Assembly: GCA_024349245.1 (NCBI GenBank)
Contig: JALDNG010000081.1
Location: 3,075,001 to 3,139,000 of the forward strand
Length of the DNA stretch: 64,000 nt
Reading direction: 5' to 3'
Source: Neodontobutis hainanensis
Taxonomy: Eukaryota > Chordata > Actinopteri > Gobiiformes > Odontobutidae
In this document: positions 10,901 to 21,352 of the stretch, in pieces
How positions within the stretch are numbered: position 1 is the stretch's first letter
Layout: the number at the start of each line of letters is the position of its first letter
Notes under the pieces: generated by a model
Told to the model about the DNA's origin: nothing
Databases searched by the model: none
What the model saw: only the letters and a program-made list of their open reading frames with translations
Translations under genes and position numbers: made by a program

Positions 10901-13900
10901 AGCTGCTTCAATTCCTCACAGCACTGTATCTGAAACTGCGTCTGCCCCAGCCTCCACTCTGCAGTGCTCTATCCCTTCTTCTACTGGTCTTGAACCAGTT
11001 CTCTCCCCAGCTTCTGTTGATCAAATTACCAATGCACCCTCATCTTTTGCAGTACCAGCAGCTTCTATTTTCAGCAGCTTGTCCAATGCTCAGACTGTTG
11101 GTTCTCCCACACACACCATAGTCCTGTCTTCAAATGCATCTCCTGGAAACAGTGGTGTGGGTCCTGTAGGAGATGCAGTTAGAATTGCCCAAGTGCCAAG
11201 TGTCCCCTCCAACTCAGTTCAGTCCCCTACTGCTACTGCTACAGTAATCTTATCTGCTGTCGGCATGGACCAGCAGGCTTTTATCCAGCAGATGGCCAAG
11301 GCCACTCCACAGCCACCACCTCAGTCACAGCCACAGCTTCAGCCAGTGCAACAGGTGCCAATTCAACAACAACATCCACCTCAACAAGGTCAGCAAGCGC
11401 AGCAGGTACAGCAAGCACAGGTACAGCCAGTACAGCAGGTACTGCCGGTACAGCAGGTACAGACAGTGCAGCAGTTACAGCCAGTGCAGCAGGTACAGCC
11501 AATACAGCAGGTACAGACAGTGCAGCAGGTACAGCCAATACAGCAGGTACAGACAGTGCAGCAGGTACAGACAGTGCAGCAGGTACAGACAGTGCAGCAG
11601 GAACAGCAAGTACAGGCACAGCCAGTAGAGCAGGTACAGTCAGTGCAGCAGGTACAGCAAGCAAAGGTACAGCCACTGCAGCAGGTACAGCCACTGCAGC
11701 AGGTACAGTCAGTGCAGCAGGAACAGACAGTGCCGCAGGTACAGCAAGCAGAGGTACAGCAGGTGCAGCAGGTACAGCCAATGCAGCAGGTACAGTCAGT
11801 GCAACAGGAACAGACAGTGCAGCAGGTACAGCAAGCACAGGTACAGCAGGTGCAGCAGGTACAGCCAATGCAGCAGGTACAGTCAGTGCAACAGGAACAG
11901 ACAGTGCAGCAGGTACAGCAAGCACAGGTACAGCAGGTGCAGCAGGTACAGCCAATGCAGCAGGTACAGTCAGTGCAACAGGAACAGACAGTGCAGCAGG
12001 TACAGCAAGCACAGGTACAGCAGGTGCAGCAGGTACAGCCAATGCAGCAGGTACAGTCAGTGCAGCAGGTACAGCCAGTACAGGTACAGCCATTAGAGCA
12101 GGTACAGCAAGTACGGGCACAGCCAGTAGAGCAGGTACAGCCAGTGCAGCAGGTGCAGCAAGCACAGGTACAGCCACTGCAGCAGGTACAGCCAGTGCAG
12201 CAGGTACAGCCAGTGCAGCAAGAGCAAGCACAGGTGCAGCAAGTACAGCCAGTACAGCAGGCACAACAGGTACAGCCGTCACAACCGGTACCACAGGCAC
12301 AGTTGTTACAACCAGTACATCAGGTACAGTCGGTAACACCCCAGCAACAACAGCATCAAGTTTGTCTTGATCACTTCCAGTTTCAACAGTCTGTCCAATT
12401 ACAACAACTAATGCAGCAACAGGTACCACTCCAACAGCAGCTGACAGATGTCCAAATGGCACCACAGCAACAACAATCTGTGCCTCTGCAGCAGTTTATA
12501 CCAACAATACCTTTAAAACAACCCAATGTTCAAGAAACAGCTCCATATAAACCACTGGTGCAGCAGCTTCATTTATCTCAACTACCACTTCAGGCCATGG
12601 CTCCTCAAGCAGCTGCAGCTCCCCTTCAGCAGACCCAAATTGAACAAATTAATTTGCAGCAGGCAATTCATTTACAGCAGCAAATGGTTCAACAACAGTT
12701 TCAACAGCAGCAGTTGTTAATGGGGAATGTTGCTTTAAACCAAGATCATAATTCACAGCTTCCGTTGTCAATTAGTCAACAGTTTCTTCAGCAGCAGTCA
12801 CAGCATAGTGTTAACCCATGTCCCCTTCAGCAGATTCAACAACCAACTCACTTTCCCCCTGAATCAGCTCAACAGCATATGTCATCACAGACACTGCCTG
12901 AGAATTTTGAGCAGGGACATCAGGAAACCCCACAAAAACTGCAGCAGTTTGTCCTGCAGAAGCAGTCGTCTTTACAGAAATCAGAGTCAGAGGTTTCCAC
13001 TGGAGAGGCCAGTGTCACAGAAGATACAGGGAGCTACTCAGCCCCTCTACACCCTTTGTCTGATTCATCTCTACCGCCTCTTTATCTAAATGCAGCTGAA
13101 GCCCCTTTACCAGCACTGTCTCACACTATGACACCGTCTCCTGCACAACCTTCCTCTGTAGCTGAGTCTGACAGTGAAGGCCCACCAAAAATTGAATTTG
13201 TGGATAATCGCATAAAGACTCTGGATGAAAAACTGCGTAATTTGTTGTATCAGGAGCATAGCAGCGGCACAGCAGTGACTTTGGGTCCTCTATCGGCCCC
13301 CACGTCAGTCTTGGCTGCCTCTACATCAGCCGGTGGAGACGACTCATCAGAGCCACAGTCCATCATCCCTGATCCTTGTCTTCCACCTGACTGTTTCTCA
13401 GACACGTCCCCCCAATCATCTTCCTCCACCACTTCTTCTACAACATCACGTTCCTCTTCAACCTCCCCTGATCTGGAGAAGGATAGAGGGGCAGAAGAAA
13501 CTTGTCCCCAATCCATGGAGCAGCCCAGTTTATCTCTTCCCTCGACGTCTGCCTCAAGTACCATTCCTTTCTCTTTACCACCTAACAACGAGAATGACCC
13601 CATTGGGACTCAGCATCCACCTGTCCCAGGAGAACCGATAATACTTGTAAGTGAATGTGCATTACGATTACGTTTTTAAAAACTTTTTCTAGTGTTTATA
13701 TTTCACTGTATTTGTGTTAACACAACTCCACTCACATCTTTTTCTGATGTATTTCTGTGTTTTAATGTTTGCATTTAAATGTCTCAGTTCCTTGTAGCTA
13801 TTCTTTATTGTCTCAACTATTCTAGGCTGTACCCCCTCAATCTGACACCAGTACAACTGGAGAAGCATCATGGCCCCCCAATCAGCAGCCGATCACCCTC

Positions 13901-16900
13901 CGGCATGGACAACAGCAGCACAATGCAGGAGGTGGATATTTTGGCCTAAACCTGACATGTCCTAGTATCAGAAATCCTGTTAGCAAGAAATCCTGGACAC
14001 GCAAATTCAAAAACTGGGCGTGCAAACTGCGCCACTCCGCCAGCTTGTTCAAGAAACCCAGAGTCCAGCAAGGTAGCGTCATTTTAGGGAGCGAGAGAGA
14101 GAGAATGGGATGCTGAGGCATGAACCTAAACCTAATATAAATAGTACTAGTAAAATAACATAGTAACTGTATTAACCACCAGGTATGATTACTATTCCGA
14201 GATGTATGGCTTAATCCTTTTGATTTTTTGTGACTATGTGACTATAGTCATCATGGTATGTGTTGACGTCACTACATACATTGCTGTTTTTTATGAATTC
14301 CTTTGAACTAAATTTAATTTTCTTGGAAGTTTTTCTTTTTGCATGGGTTACTCACCCAGGGGCGAACAGTGGAGAGTAGGGGCACACTATAGAAGCCTGA
14401 TGCCTATCCCAGTGCCTTTGACCAGAATATATCACCTCATATCACCCTTTTCCCTGCCCCATGTCGATGAGTGCAGCCAGCAGCTACAGCTCACCTCGTC
14501 TCCACCTGCTGGCTCAGTGTAGAGCACCACTCAACCGCCAACACAACTCAGATAAGATAGATGCTAAGTCACCAGCAAGCATAACATAACTTTACCACTG
14601 CTTTCTTTCTTTGCTATACAATTTGGCTCTCATGACAAAAAAGTCTCTATACACAGCTTTTTATTATAGGCTAATAAGGCATTTGTGAGTTTAACTACAG
14701 GCTTGAATTATTCTCCACGTCTTGCATGTATTTATGTTGGGCTAGTTTTGATACCTGCATGATCCATATGCCATGTCCACATCTGTCTAATGGATCGTTA
14801 TCTGTAAGTAGCACCTATACCAGGCTTACTTTACTATTATTTTCTTTACATATTTTATAATTTTTTTTAAATAAATAAATACCCTTGCACATGTTGCAAA
14901 TACAGTGTCCCAAATATCAAACACAATGACCAATGTCACTGTTGATTTTGTGCATTTCAATGGTGATATTAGGCTTTGATGTTTGGTATATGAGTCAGAG
15001 CGAATGAGAGAGTGGATGTGTGGGTGGGTGGGGTATATTTTTATTGACATCAATTGCTGTCTCACTAAACTTTTTTTTTAACATTTCCATGTTGTATTAT
15101 GAATTTGTGTTGTTTAACATTTGCCACCCCTCCCCACATCCCCATATTAGTACCAGGCATGTATTTTAAATGATAATATAATAAAATATAATTTAGTAAA
15201 CTCAGCAAATGTTTACATATTTTATAGACTTGCATGTAAACCATGTGGGTCGAGAATTGATAATGTGTGAATTTTAATACTTTATTTTTGTGTTTGTCCT
15301 TCATCTCTGTCCTAATTGTTTTGCTGTCATCTATTTCTGTTTGTGTTTTGTCCTTTCTTTGTCATGTGTTTTTTATACCGGTGTCTTTGTTCTTGTCTCT
15401 CCGTCCTTGTCTGCCCTTTATTCACATATTTTATCAGACGGACAGTCTAATAGTGAGACTTTCAGTGAAGAGAAGGAGGCACCCCCCGTGAATCCCTCTG
15501 AGTCTCGCAAAGGACGGTTTCAGGTGGAAGTAATAATATATTTGCTATCATTCCTATTGAATTCATGTACTTCAAAATGTAACAATATATTAAACAATCC
15601 TCATACCATCAGGTGACACTAGTGCCACAGTCTTCTCCCCCAAAAGAGGCACCATCAGGCCACGGCAGCACTCAGAAGAAAGTGGGTCGTTTCTCTGTAA
15701 CACAAACTGAATCTAAGAAGGAGGACGTGCAAACGGACAGTTCTCCAGTGTCCCCGGACTTAGAGAGGGAGAGGAGGAAATCCCGAGCAAAAGAGGGGGA
15801 CAAAGAAGAAAGTAAAAGGACACCGGCAATGCTTCGTTGCCACAGTCACACTCACTCAACGCTGGGCAGCAGTGATGATGATGAGAGCGAGCTGGAAGAT
15901 GAAGACCTGCGAAAGGAACTACATAAGCTGAGAGAAAAGTAAGGGACATTTTTCATTATCAATTGTCAATATTTTAAATTTAAGAAGGGATTAACACTTC
16001 CAAAAGTCAATTCCCTTTTGTCTGAATTGGCAAGTCTTTATTATGCTCCTGCTCCTGTCCATGTTTTAATAATGCTTTTGTAAATCAACCTTCACAGGCA
16101 CATCAAGGAGGTGGTATCCCTTCAGGCCCAGCAAAACAAGGAGCTGCAGGAACTTTACAGGCAGCTTCGCTCCCTCAAAGACCAAAGGCAGAGTCTGCCT
16201 GTTGCCCTGTCCCAAACCCCACTTCTGCCAACAGCACCTCCTGTTCTCTCCCCACGCAGACCAAGACCGGCCAAGGTCAAAATGCGACAACGACCCCACT
16301 CCCACATGGACAACAACGGAGTAACACATTCAGGTAAGACACTTAAGGACAATGGTTCTTTGATTCTGTTTTTGTTGATGTTAATTTGTACAACTTTTAG
16401 CTCATCTTACATATTTAGGGATTCAGAGGTGACGTTTTTGGGTGGTGAACAGACATAACCCAGAGCAGCACTCTATTAGCAGCTATCTACTAAAAGAGGT
16501 CCAGTTTTTCACTCTAGGGCACACTCACACAAAGTGTTGTTGTTGTCTCTCAACCTGCGCTCACAATGCTCCAGACTCTGAACAAGGCCTCAAAATGGTT
16601 CTCTCCTGAATGTAAATGTGACACATACTTTGCATGTTTTCCAACCTTGGAGAAAAGAGAGAACTGGCTTTTTGGCTGATTAGTGGTGTCAGTGAAACGT
16701 TTGCTTAATTTGTTTATTTTTCACAGATCAAAGTTCTCTAAGAAAAAGCACATTTACCGATGAACTGCACAAACTAGTGGATAATTGGACAAAGGATCCT
16801 GTGGGAACTGCTCCACCAAAGCCTTCACTGAATCAAATAAAGCAAATTCAACAGGTGCAGGAGTTAGGAGGCTGGAACCAGGCCACGGAGGTAAGACCAC

Positions 16901-17507
16901 ACACCAAAAACCTCAAAAGTATAATCACACCCTAAAACACATAATTCTACCACCATATTAACAGGTGACTCCACCCGGTTGGTTTCCAGTTTCGCCCCTG
17001 AATCCCCAGGCACCTCCAGCCCCCAGCAATGTGTCTGTGGCAGCCTCTTCAAATTTCACAAGTGGAGGTAGCCTGTCTGCCCTGCACTCTCCAGGACCAA
17101 CCCCGCAGACGCACATGGTTCAAGTGCCACAGATGCAGCAAAGTTTACACCTCCATCAGTCTCTCCCTCTTCAGCAGATGACTTATCAACAGTCCCCATT
17201 ACGACAGCAGATGCTACCAACCCGGATGCAAACACCCCAGTCACAACCACAGACACAGCCCGTCTCTCAACCATCCCTTTCTCCATCTCAAAGCCAGTCG
17301 CTGCTGCCCTCCCAGTTACCCACATGTCCTGTTTCTGCTACTGCTCCTCTGCTCACTGGCAGTAGCTCCACGGCACCTGTGGACACTGCTGCTACAACCC
17401 CAGCCACCTGCTCCGCTGCCTGCTCTACTGCTGCTGCTGCTCTACCTTCGAGTGCCAAAATTCACCCAACTCCCCCCACCTCAACTCTTCCTTTGGGACA
17501 GAAATGA
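3497..17507 (+). CDS. wnk3: WNK lysine-deficient protein kinase 3-like (5'-incomplete)
   Basis: This is a serine/threonine kinase of the WNK family. WNKs phosphorylate OSR1/SPAK, which then control SLC12 cation-chloride cotransporters and so cell volume and chloride. Twenty-two coding exons are supported: 3497-3669, 3753-3973, 4454-4611, 4694-4782, 4917-5136, 5258-5564, 5644-5741, 5820-5969, 6499-9345, 9547-9584, 9670-9805, 9956-10072, 10151-10252, 10329-10377, 10562-10714, 10798-13646, 13826-14072, 15438-15523, 15613-15938, 16098-16333, 16727-16890 and 16965-17507 (stop TGA). Phases join throughout. They encode about 3,102 residues even without exon 1, against roughly 1,800 for human WNK3. 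The excess comes from two Q-rich exons of about 950 codons each. The paralogue call rests mainly on the phf8-huwe1 neighbourhood; wnk1 is the alternative. The start of the 6499 exon is the least certain boundary. Confidence 0.88.
4783..4916 (+). other. wnk3: GC-AG intron in the wnk3 kinase domain
   Basis: The exon ends CAG AG at 4782 and the intron begins GCAAGG, ending TATAG at 4916. Joining gives CAG-AGA-CTT-TCA-ATC (Q R L S I), which continues the conserved [14 protein letters not shown] block. Using the nearby GT at 4788 instead puts the downstream exon out of frame. The donor therefore has to be GC, in the usual AG|GCAAG context of this minor class. Confidence 0.85.
4957..5380 (+). other. 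wnk3: WNK CCT-like domain 1 (autoinhibitory / PF2-like)
   Basis: Directly after the kinase come [50 protein letters not shown] and [20 protein letters not shown]. This matches the OSR1-C/PF2-like fold that follows the kinase in all WNKs and binds RFxV peptides. It is encoded by 4917-5136 and 5258-5564. A basic tail ([10 protein letters not shown]) leads into a poorly conserved Ser/Gly/Gln stretch. Confidence 0.9.
6499..9345 (+). other. wnk3: Giant glutamine-rich exon A of wnk3
   Basis: One 2,847-nt exon keeps an open frame of 949 codons dominated by glutamine, with Pro, Ala, Leu and Ser. The densest part is about 7020-7640, with runs such as QQQ and QQQQ separated by A, L, E and H. The acceptor at 6498 (ttcaccgcag) is the only nearby AG that joins in phase with the exon ending at 5969. 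Earlier AGs give a stop or the wrong phase. The donor at 9346 (CAG|GTACAC) is good. No folded domain is visible, so this is a low-complexity, probably disordered region. The codons mix CAA and CAG, so it is not a pure CAG expansion. Confidence 0.85.
9956..10252 (+). other. wnk3: WNK CCT-like domain 2
   Basis: Exons 9956-10072 and 10151-10252 encode [59 protein letters not shown] and IVKKAQEIL. This is the second PF2-like domain found between the two disordered stretches of vertebrate WNKs. It is strongly conserved, in contrast to the exons around it. The preceding exon (9670-9805) ends FQLSMLQ, which leads into the domain as in WNK3. Confidence 0.9.
10450..10502 (+). mobile_element. Short LINE 3'-end fragment in a wnk3 intron
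   Basis: 'aatttcccctcagggataat' followed by 'aaagggataataaataaata' is the usual ending of fish L2/Rex-type LINEs (a gggacaataaag-like signal plus a simple tail). Only about 50 bp remain. It lies in the intron between 10377 and 10562. Confidence 0.5.
11341..12340 (+). repeat. wnk3: Hexapeptide-type VQ repeat region (18-bp periodicity)
   Basis: About 330 codons are built from variants of an 18-nt unit, roughly cag-gta-cag-nca-gtg-cag, encoding QVQxVQ with x = P, T, S or A. Valine (GTA/GTG) and glutamine alternate regularly, giving a hydrophobic/polar alternation. The unit stays in frame across the whole tract. A higher-order 87-bp array lies inside it. Replication slippage is the likely origin, and length variation between individuals is expected. 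Confidence 0.9.
11667..12066 (+). repeat. wnk3: 87-bp (29-residue) tandem array inside wnk3
   Basis: The motif gtacagcaggtgcagcaggt recurs at 11754, 11841, 11928 and 12015, exactly 87 bp apart. A more diverged copy starts at 11667. Middle copies are almost identical over their full length, which suggests recent expansion. Each unit adds 29 residues in frame ([12 protein letters not shown], then [12 protein letters not shown], then VQQAQ). The last copy breaks down after about 12060, where gtgcaacagg becomes gtgcagcagg. Confidence 0.93.
13826..14072 (+). other. wnk3: Conserved WNK C-terminal exon ([12 protein letters not shown] block)
   Basis: After a short linker the exon encodes [40 protein letters not shown] and KKPRVQQ. 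This basic block is far better conserved than its surroundings and recurs in long vertebrate WNKs. Its function is not known to me. It is followed by a 1,365-bp intron (14073-15437) in which I recognise nothing. Confidence 0.85.
15515..15699 (+). other. wnk3: Two RFxV docking motifs for OSR1/SPAK
   Basis: The first motif, RFQV, is split by an intron: CGG TTT CAG at 15515-15523 and GTG at 15613-15615. The second, RFSV, lies at 15688-15699 inside [12 protein letters not shown]. RFxV/I peptides bind the CCT domain of the WNK substrates OSR1 and SPAK. Two closely spaced copies in the C-terminal half are typical of WNK1/WNK3. Confidence 0.8.
15902..16190 (+). other. wnk3: WNK C-terminal coiled coil with HQ-type motif
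   Basis: Across the junction of exons 15613-15938 and 16098-16333 the protein reads [20 protein letters not shown] followed by [20 protein letters not shown]. This is a strong amphipathic heptad pattern. The [10 protein letters not shown] part fits the HQ signature implicated in WNK-WNK association. A last conserved block, [16 protein letters not shown], follows at about 16751-16800. Confidence 0.8.
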
Positions 17508-19810
17508 AAAGTGTGATGAAAAGTGACGGGATTATGGGTTCATGGGATGGAAAACCAGTAACTTATTCTGAATGTTAGCTATGTGTACACATGAGATGGT
17601 GGTGTTTGTAATGAGTCTGAAAAGAGCGTGTTTCTGCATGAGATGGAGTGAATGTGAAAGATGGAATGAGAGATTTGAGCATGTACAAACAGAGGGTAGC
17701 CTAATATTTGAAGATGTTTGGTTGAAGAGATATATAAAATCTTTCATGAATGAATGAGTGCTTTTGTGAGTGAGTGCGTATGGGTGGATTATTCAGTTTA
17801 CCGCAATTGGATCCTAATTTTTTCCAAGCAGAGATAATATTAACATAATTATTACGTCTTGGTACTTACAGTTAAAGGACTATCATTTTTTAAAGTGCAA
17901 TTAGTAAAGGTAATATAAATTAATTAGCATGTGTTGTATTGATTTTCTGACACCTAAATATGTTTTTGTTGAACCACCTACATGAAAATTACAGATTTGA
18001 CCATAATCTACCAAATATTTAATAATATGCTATTAATTAGGCATGTTGCACTACAGAGCATGTTATTTGGCTTTCAAAAGAATTACCATTATATTCTGAT
18101 GTTTACTTTTGCAGCATGTGTATTATTAATTTTTTTGCAGTAACATATAAATAATTTGACTAAATATAAGTAATATAAATTTATGTACAATCTAAAGTCC
18201 AGCAGATATCTGGGTACACTCAAACTGCATGACTTTACCGAATTGCCTAATCTAACTTGCCTAAGCACTGCAAGGTTACCTTGCTGCACTTCCTATATGT
18301 CACTCTTAATACCCTGTGCAGATTTTAAATATAAGTTACAGATAAATTCACAACATTATGATTTCCTTTAAGCATCATAATCATACATCACTATATCATG
18401 CTGAAGAGAAACATGAGAAAATGAAACTGCCAATTGATGACAGACTGGGGAAACCATACGGGTTATTCCTAATTGCCTTTAAAGTTACTGCATTTTTGTC
18501 AGTGTGTGAATTTATATTTTTTGTGTGACAATGGTTTGTGATAGTCCTGTTCTTTGATGAAATTACAAACTGCAACCCTGTTTATTTGATTGGCCTATTA
18601 AATGTCACTGTACCTAAATGAAATGTTACTCTGTTTACGCCATGGGCTTGTTTCTTCAGGAAACAAAACTAGAGGGATTTGATTATAGTTGTCGTAACAC
18701 TGATGTCAGACACTTCAATGCAGTCCTCACTTACCTGTTTGCCAGGTTTGTTTGGGACTGATGTATTTCAACCTTCTATTAGTAGGCTTCTGGTGTGATT
18801 GAGTCTGCCATAACCTGTGGGCAATTAGCTCTGATTTATGCACACAAAAGTCAAAGTTTCAAATTTGCTTTAAGTGTAGTGATAAGTACTATATTTGCAG
18901 ATATAAGATATTGGGTTATTAGTGAATTTAGCCATACTCACATTAGACCATGACTAGTCAGAAGTTTTTTTGTTTTTTTTTAAGAATTTGTGACGAGTAG
19001 AAATTAGGTTAGTTGCAGCGATTCTGCTTCATTGACAATAGAGACTGTCGGAGCTACAAGCATACTCTAAATACTCTTTATAAAGTATTTGACTCACATT
19101 AATGAAGTCAAATACATTTAAAAAGTTTGTTCTCAAATACACTCAAAAGCTACAGTTATGTAGTATAAAAATAACTTGTAACATTTCTTGCTTTTTAAGA
19201 TAACCCTTGTTTTCACAGAGATGTTCTTCACAAGTGAAGGTGAAATACTGTGCTGTCATGTCTTGATAGTAACATGTCGACCACAAAATACAGTTTGATA
19301 AAGACTTAAGAAAGAGAGATGTCCTTAAAGTGTTACCAAAATGTTATCTAAAAGATAAAGATTATTTTTGTATTATCAAATGGGGATGTAAAAACTGTAA
19401 AATGGTGTACTCATGATACATCAGAGGCTATGTAAATCTAGAAGACACTGGTTTACACCCCTTTTTAAGTGGGACATCCTCCTGTTTTTATATACTGTCC
19501 CTCCTGACAGACCAGGGTTACACTGTATGGTATTTGGGGGTTTGGATCAGTTTTCCTTTTATCTAGGGGGATAGAAAACAGAATGGCACCAGCAAGATCA
19601 GGAAAAATAAACTTAAATTGTATTTAGTTGTTTGGGAAGTTTCAAAAAAGTCTAAAAATGACTGCCAAAAAAAAAAAAAATGTATGGCACAGAACCATAC
19701 AAATAAAGAATGTTGCTGGTAAATAGCCTCTGTAAAATGTGACTAATTTTGTTGATTTTATTTATGTTTTGTAACTAATCTAAATAAACGACGAGTTTAA
19801 ACATCCAGTT
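17508..19810 (+). other. wnk3: wnk3 3' untranslated region
   Basis: AT-rich non-coding sequence follows the TGA at 17505-17507 and runs to two candidate poly(A) signals near 19.7-19.8 kb. Open frames inside it are short and show no family resemblance. The end is inferred only from the signals. Confidence 0.65.
19702..19788 (+). terminator. wnk3: Candidate wnk3 poly(A) signals
   Basis: AATAAA occurs at 19702-19707 and again at 19783-19788. Both are followed within about 30 bp by GT/T-rich sequence (the second by 'tccagttctttcttttctac'). They are the first clear canonical hexamers at the end of the AT-rich 3' UTR. Confidence 0.55.
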
Positions 19811-20250
19811 CTTTCTTTTCTACACCAAAGTGGCAGTGTGTGGTGCGTTTAATAGCTTTTAAGCACTTTAGCTCAACTTTAAATGTGCTATACATATAAA
19901 TGGCTTGGCTTGGCTTGGCTTTTGTACATGCATGGCTATACAATAAATACAAAACATACAGGGTGTTTTACCTATAGAGCTGCCAAACTAAAACAGGCCA
20001 TTACATGATAACAAATATAAAAAGTAGAACTCAAAAAAATGCCTATTTTACTTTTTTATGAGAGATTTCTCTTTTCAATATGGTATTTCCATATGTAGCC
20101 AATACATTGGCTATACAAACTGTAGCCTGACAAGCCCATATTTTTTTATTTTGGGAAAAAATGCTTCTTTTAAACTATGCAATATTGATTGTAAGTCTGT
20201 AAACATTTAATGGTAAACAACATTAAACTTTTTTCAACAACTTCATTGTT
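19811..20250. other. Spacer between wnk3 and phf8
   Basis: No gene is seen. A short (ggctt)n run sits at about 19902-19921. As I recall, human FAM120C lies between WNK3 and PHF8; no part of it is recognisable here. Confidence 0.6.
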
Positions 20251-20254
20251 CTTG

Positions 20255-20556
20255 TTTTTACGAGCGGACAGTGACGTATGACGTTCTGACGCTGTTGTCT
20301 TTGAAATGGCGCTGATGCATTTATGTTTGCAGTTATTTGTGTTATTGTGGCCATTTAGGGCGATTTAAGTTTAAGATTGTTGGGTCATTGTTAACCACTG
20401 GAACTGGGTTTATTTAATTGCCTTATGTGTTAGGAACTGAAAATCTGGCATTGAAATTAGTAGATAACTGCACAATAAGGCCGCTACTACCCCGAACTTG
20501 CGTAGGGATTACATCGGCTTGTAGCGCTCAGATTAGCCACGGCTAACGCTAATTTG
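20255..20556 (+). promoter_or_regulatory. phf8: Putative phf8 promoter and non-coding first exon
   Basis: The region is locally richer in CpG than its surroundings. It carries two TGACGT half-CRE motifs 7 bp apart (20272-20277 and 20279-20284) and a third TGACG just after. A good splice donor (TTTG|GTAAGT) at 20557 would end a leader exon. The next usable acceptor is at 21171, in the exon holding the PHF8 start codon. The transcription start itself cannot be seen. Confidence 0.45.
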
Positions 20557-21194
20557 GTAAGTTGTTACAGATTGGGGTTGTTAGCGTTAAATTAGCCTTC
20601 TTTGTTTTATTGCATATGTAATATACATGGCATATATCTTTAAAATTATTCTAATGGGGTTTGTTGGTTTGGAGTACGTTTAACATATCTTCGAGTGTTT
20701 AGCCTAGCCAACAAGGCTTACGTTAGCTTCAGCAGATACTCGCTAGCTTGTTCTTTGATAACAACACAACAGCCACAGAGTGTGTTTACAAATTGAGTGC
20801 TTGCAAAACGAAGTCAGTTGTTTGCATATACTGCATCATAGTAAATAAATAGTGCTCAAAATCACATCCGACAATTACAAAAAATAATTTTGTTCACTAT
20901 GCGGTGAATATAATGTGTGTTTTGAAATTTTACTTTGACACTCTTTTTGATGGCTTTAACATTGCTCTAAATCCGGTTACACGACTCATTTGCCTTTTAA
21001 TGTTAGTCCTGTACTTTATAATTAATTTATTTTTTATTAGATGTTTTGGGGTTTTGTTTTCAGCGTTCACTCCATACTTGGTGGAATTGTGGTAAATGCA
21101 GTTTCTGCTTTATGTTAACGTATATATATTTTTTTAATAGCACATCTTTGTCTTGCTTTTCTTTTCTCTAGATTTGTTTGTAAATCCGCTGGCC

Positions 21195-21224
21195 ATGAGG
21201 ATGGTAGCAGGCATCTCCCATTGA
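21195..21224 (+). other. phf8: Short upstream ORF in the phf8 leader
   Basis: In the 5' part of the exon 21172-21450, ATG-AGG-ATG-GTA opens a nine-codon frame closed by TGA at 21222-21224, about 130 nt before the main ATG (21353). It may lower initiation at the main start. Its presence in the mRNA depends on the inferred acceptor at 21171. Confidence 0.45.
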
Positions 21225-21352
21225 CAGATTCCTCACTGAAGCATTAGATTACTACATAACTATTATCGATCCAGCGCTGCTCACCTGCAATAACCAATTT
21301 ACATAAGTAATTCACACTACCACACAAACAAAGCAGTTTAAAAACCTCCAGC

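Larger units (their letters stand above)
10798..13646 (+). other. wnk3: Giant glutamine/valine-rich exon B of wnk3
   Basis: A 2,849-nt exon carries 949 further codons. It begins with a Ser/Ala/Pro-rich segment (10800-11330), passes through the VQ repeat region (11341-12340), a second Gln-rich part (12350-13000), and ends with a conserved-looking acidic and serine-rich tail containing [20 protein letters not shown] and LLYQEH (13180-13260). That last block resembles the conserved WNK segment before the C-terminal region. Acceptor TTGTAG at 10797 and donor CTT|GTAAGT at 13647 join in phase with both neighbours. Confidence 0.88.

Noticed and set aside
11281..12465. 394-codon open frame on the minus strand rich in Val, Ala, Pro and Leu
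   Set aside because: It is the mirror of the repetitive cag-gta codons of wnk3 exon B. The repeat simply contains no stop in that frame. It has no start context or splice support, and the + strand frame joins conserved exons on both sides.
6499..13646. Both giant wnk3 exons hold 949 full codons, hinting at a duplication
   Set aside because: Their sequences are not collinear. Their ends and repeat types differ, and the first exon's start is itself inferred, so the equal size is taken as coincidence.
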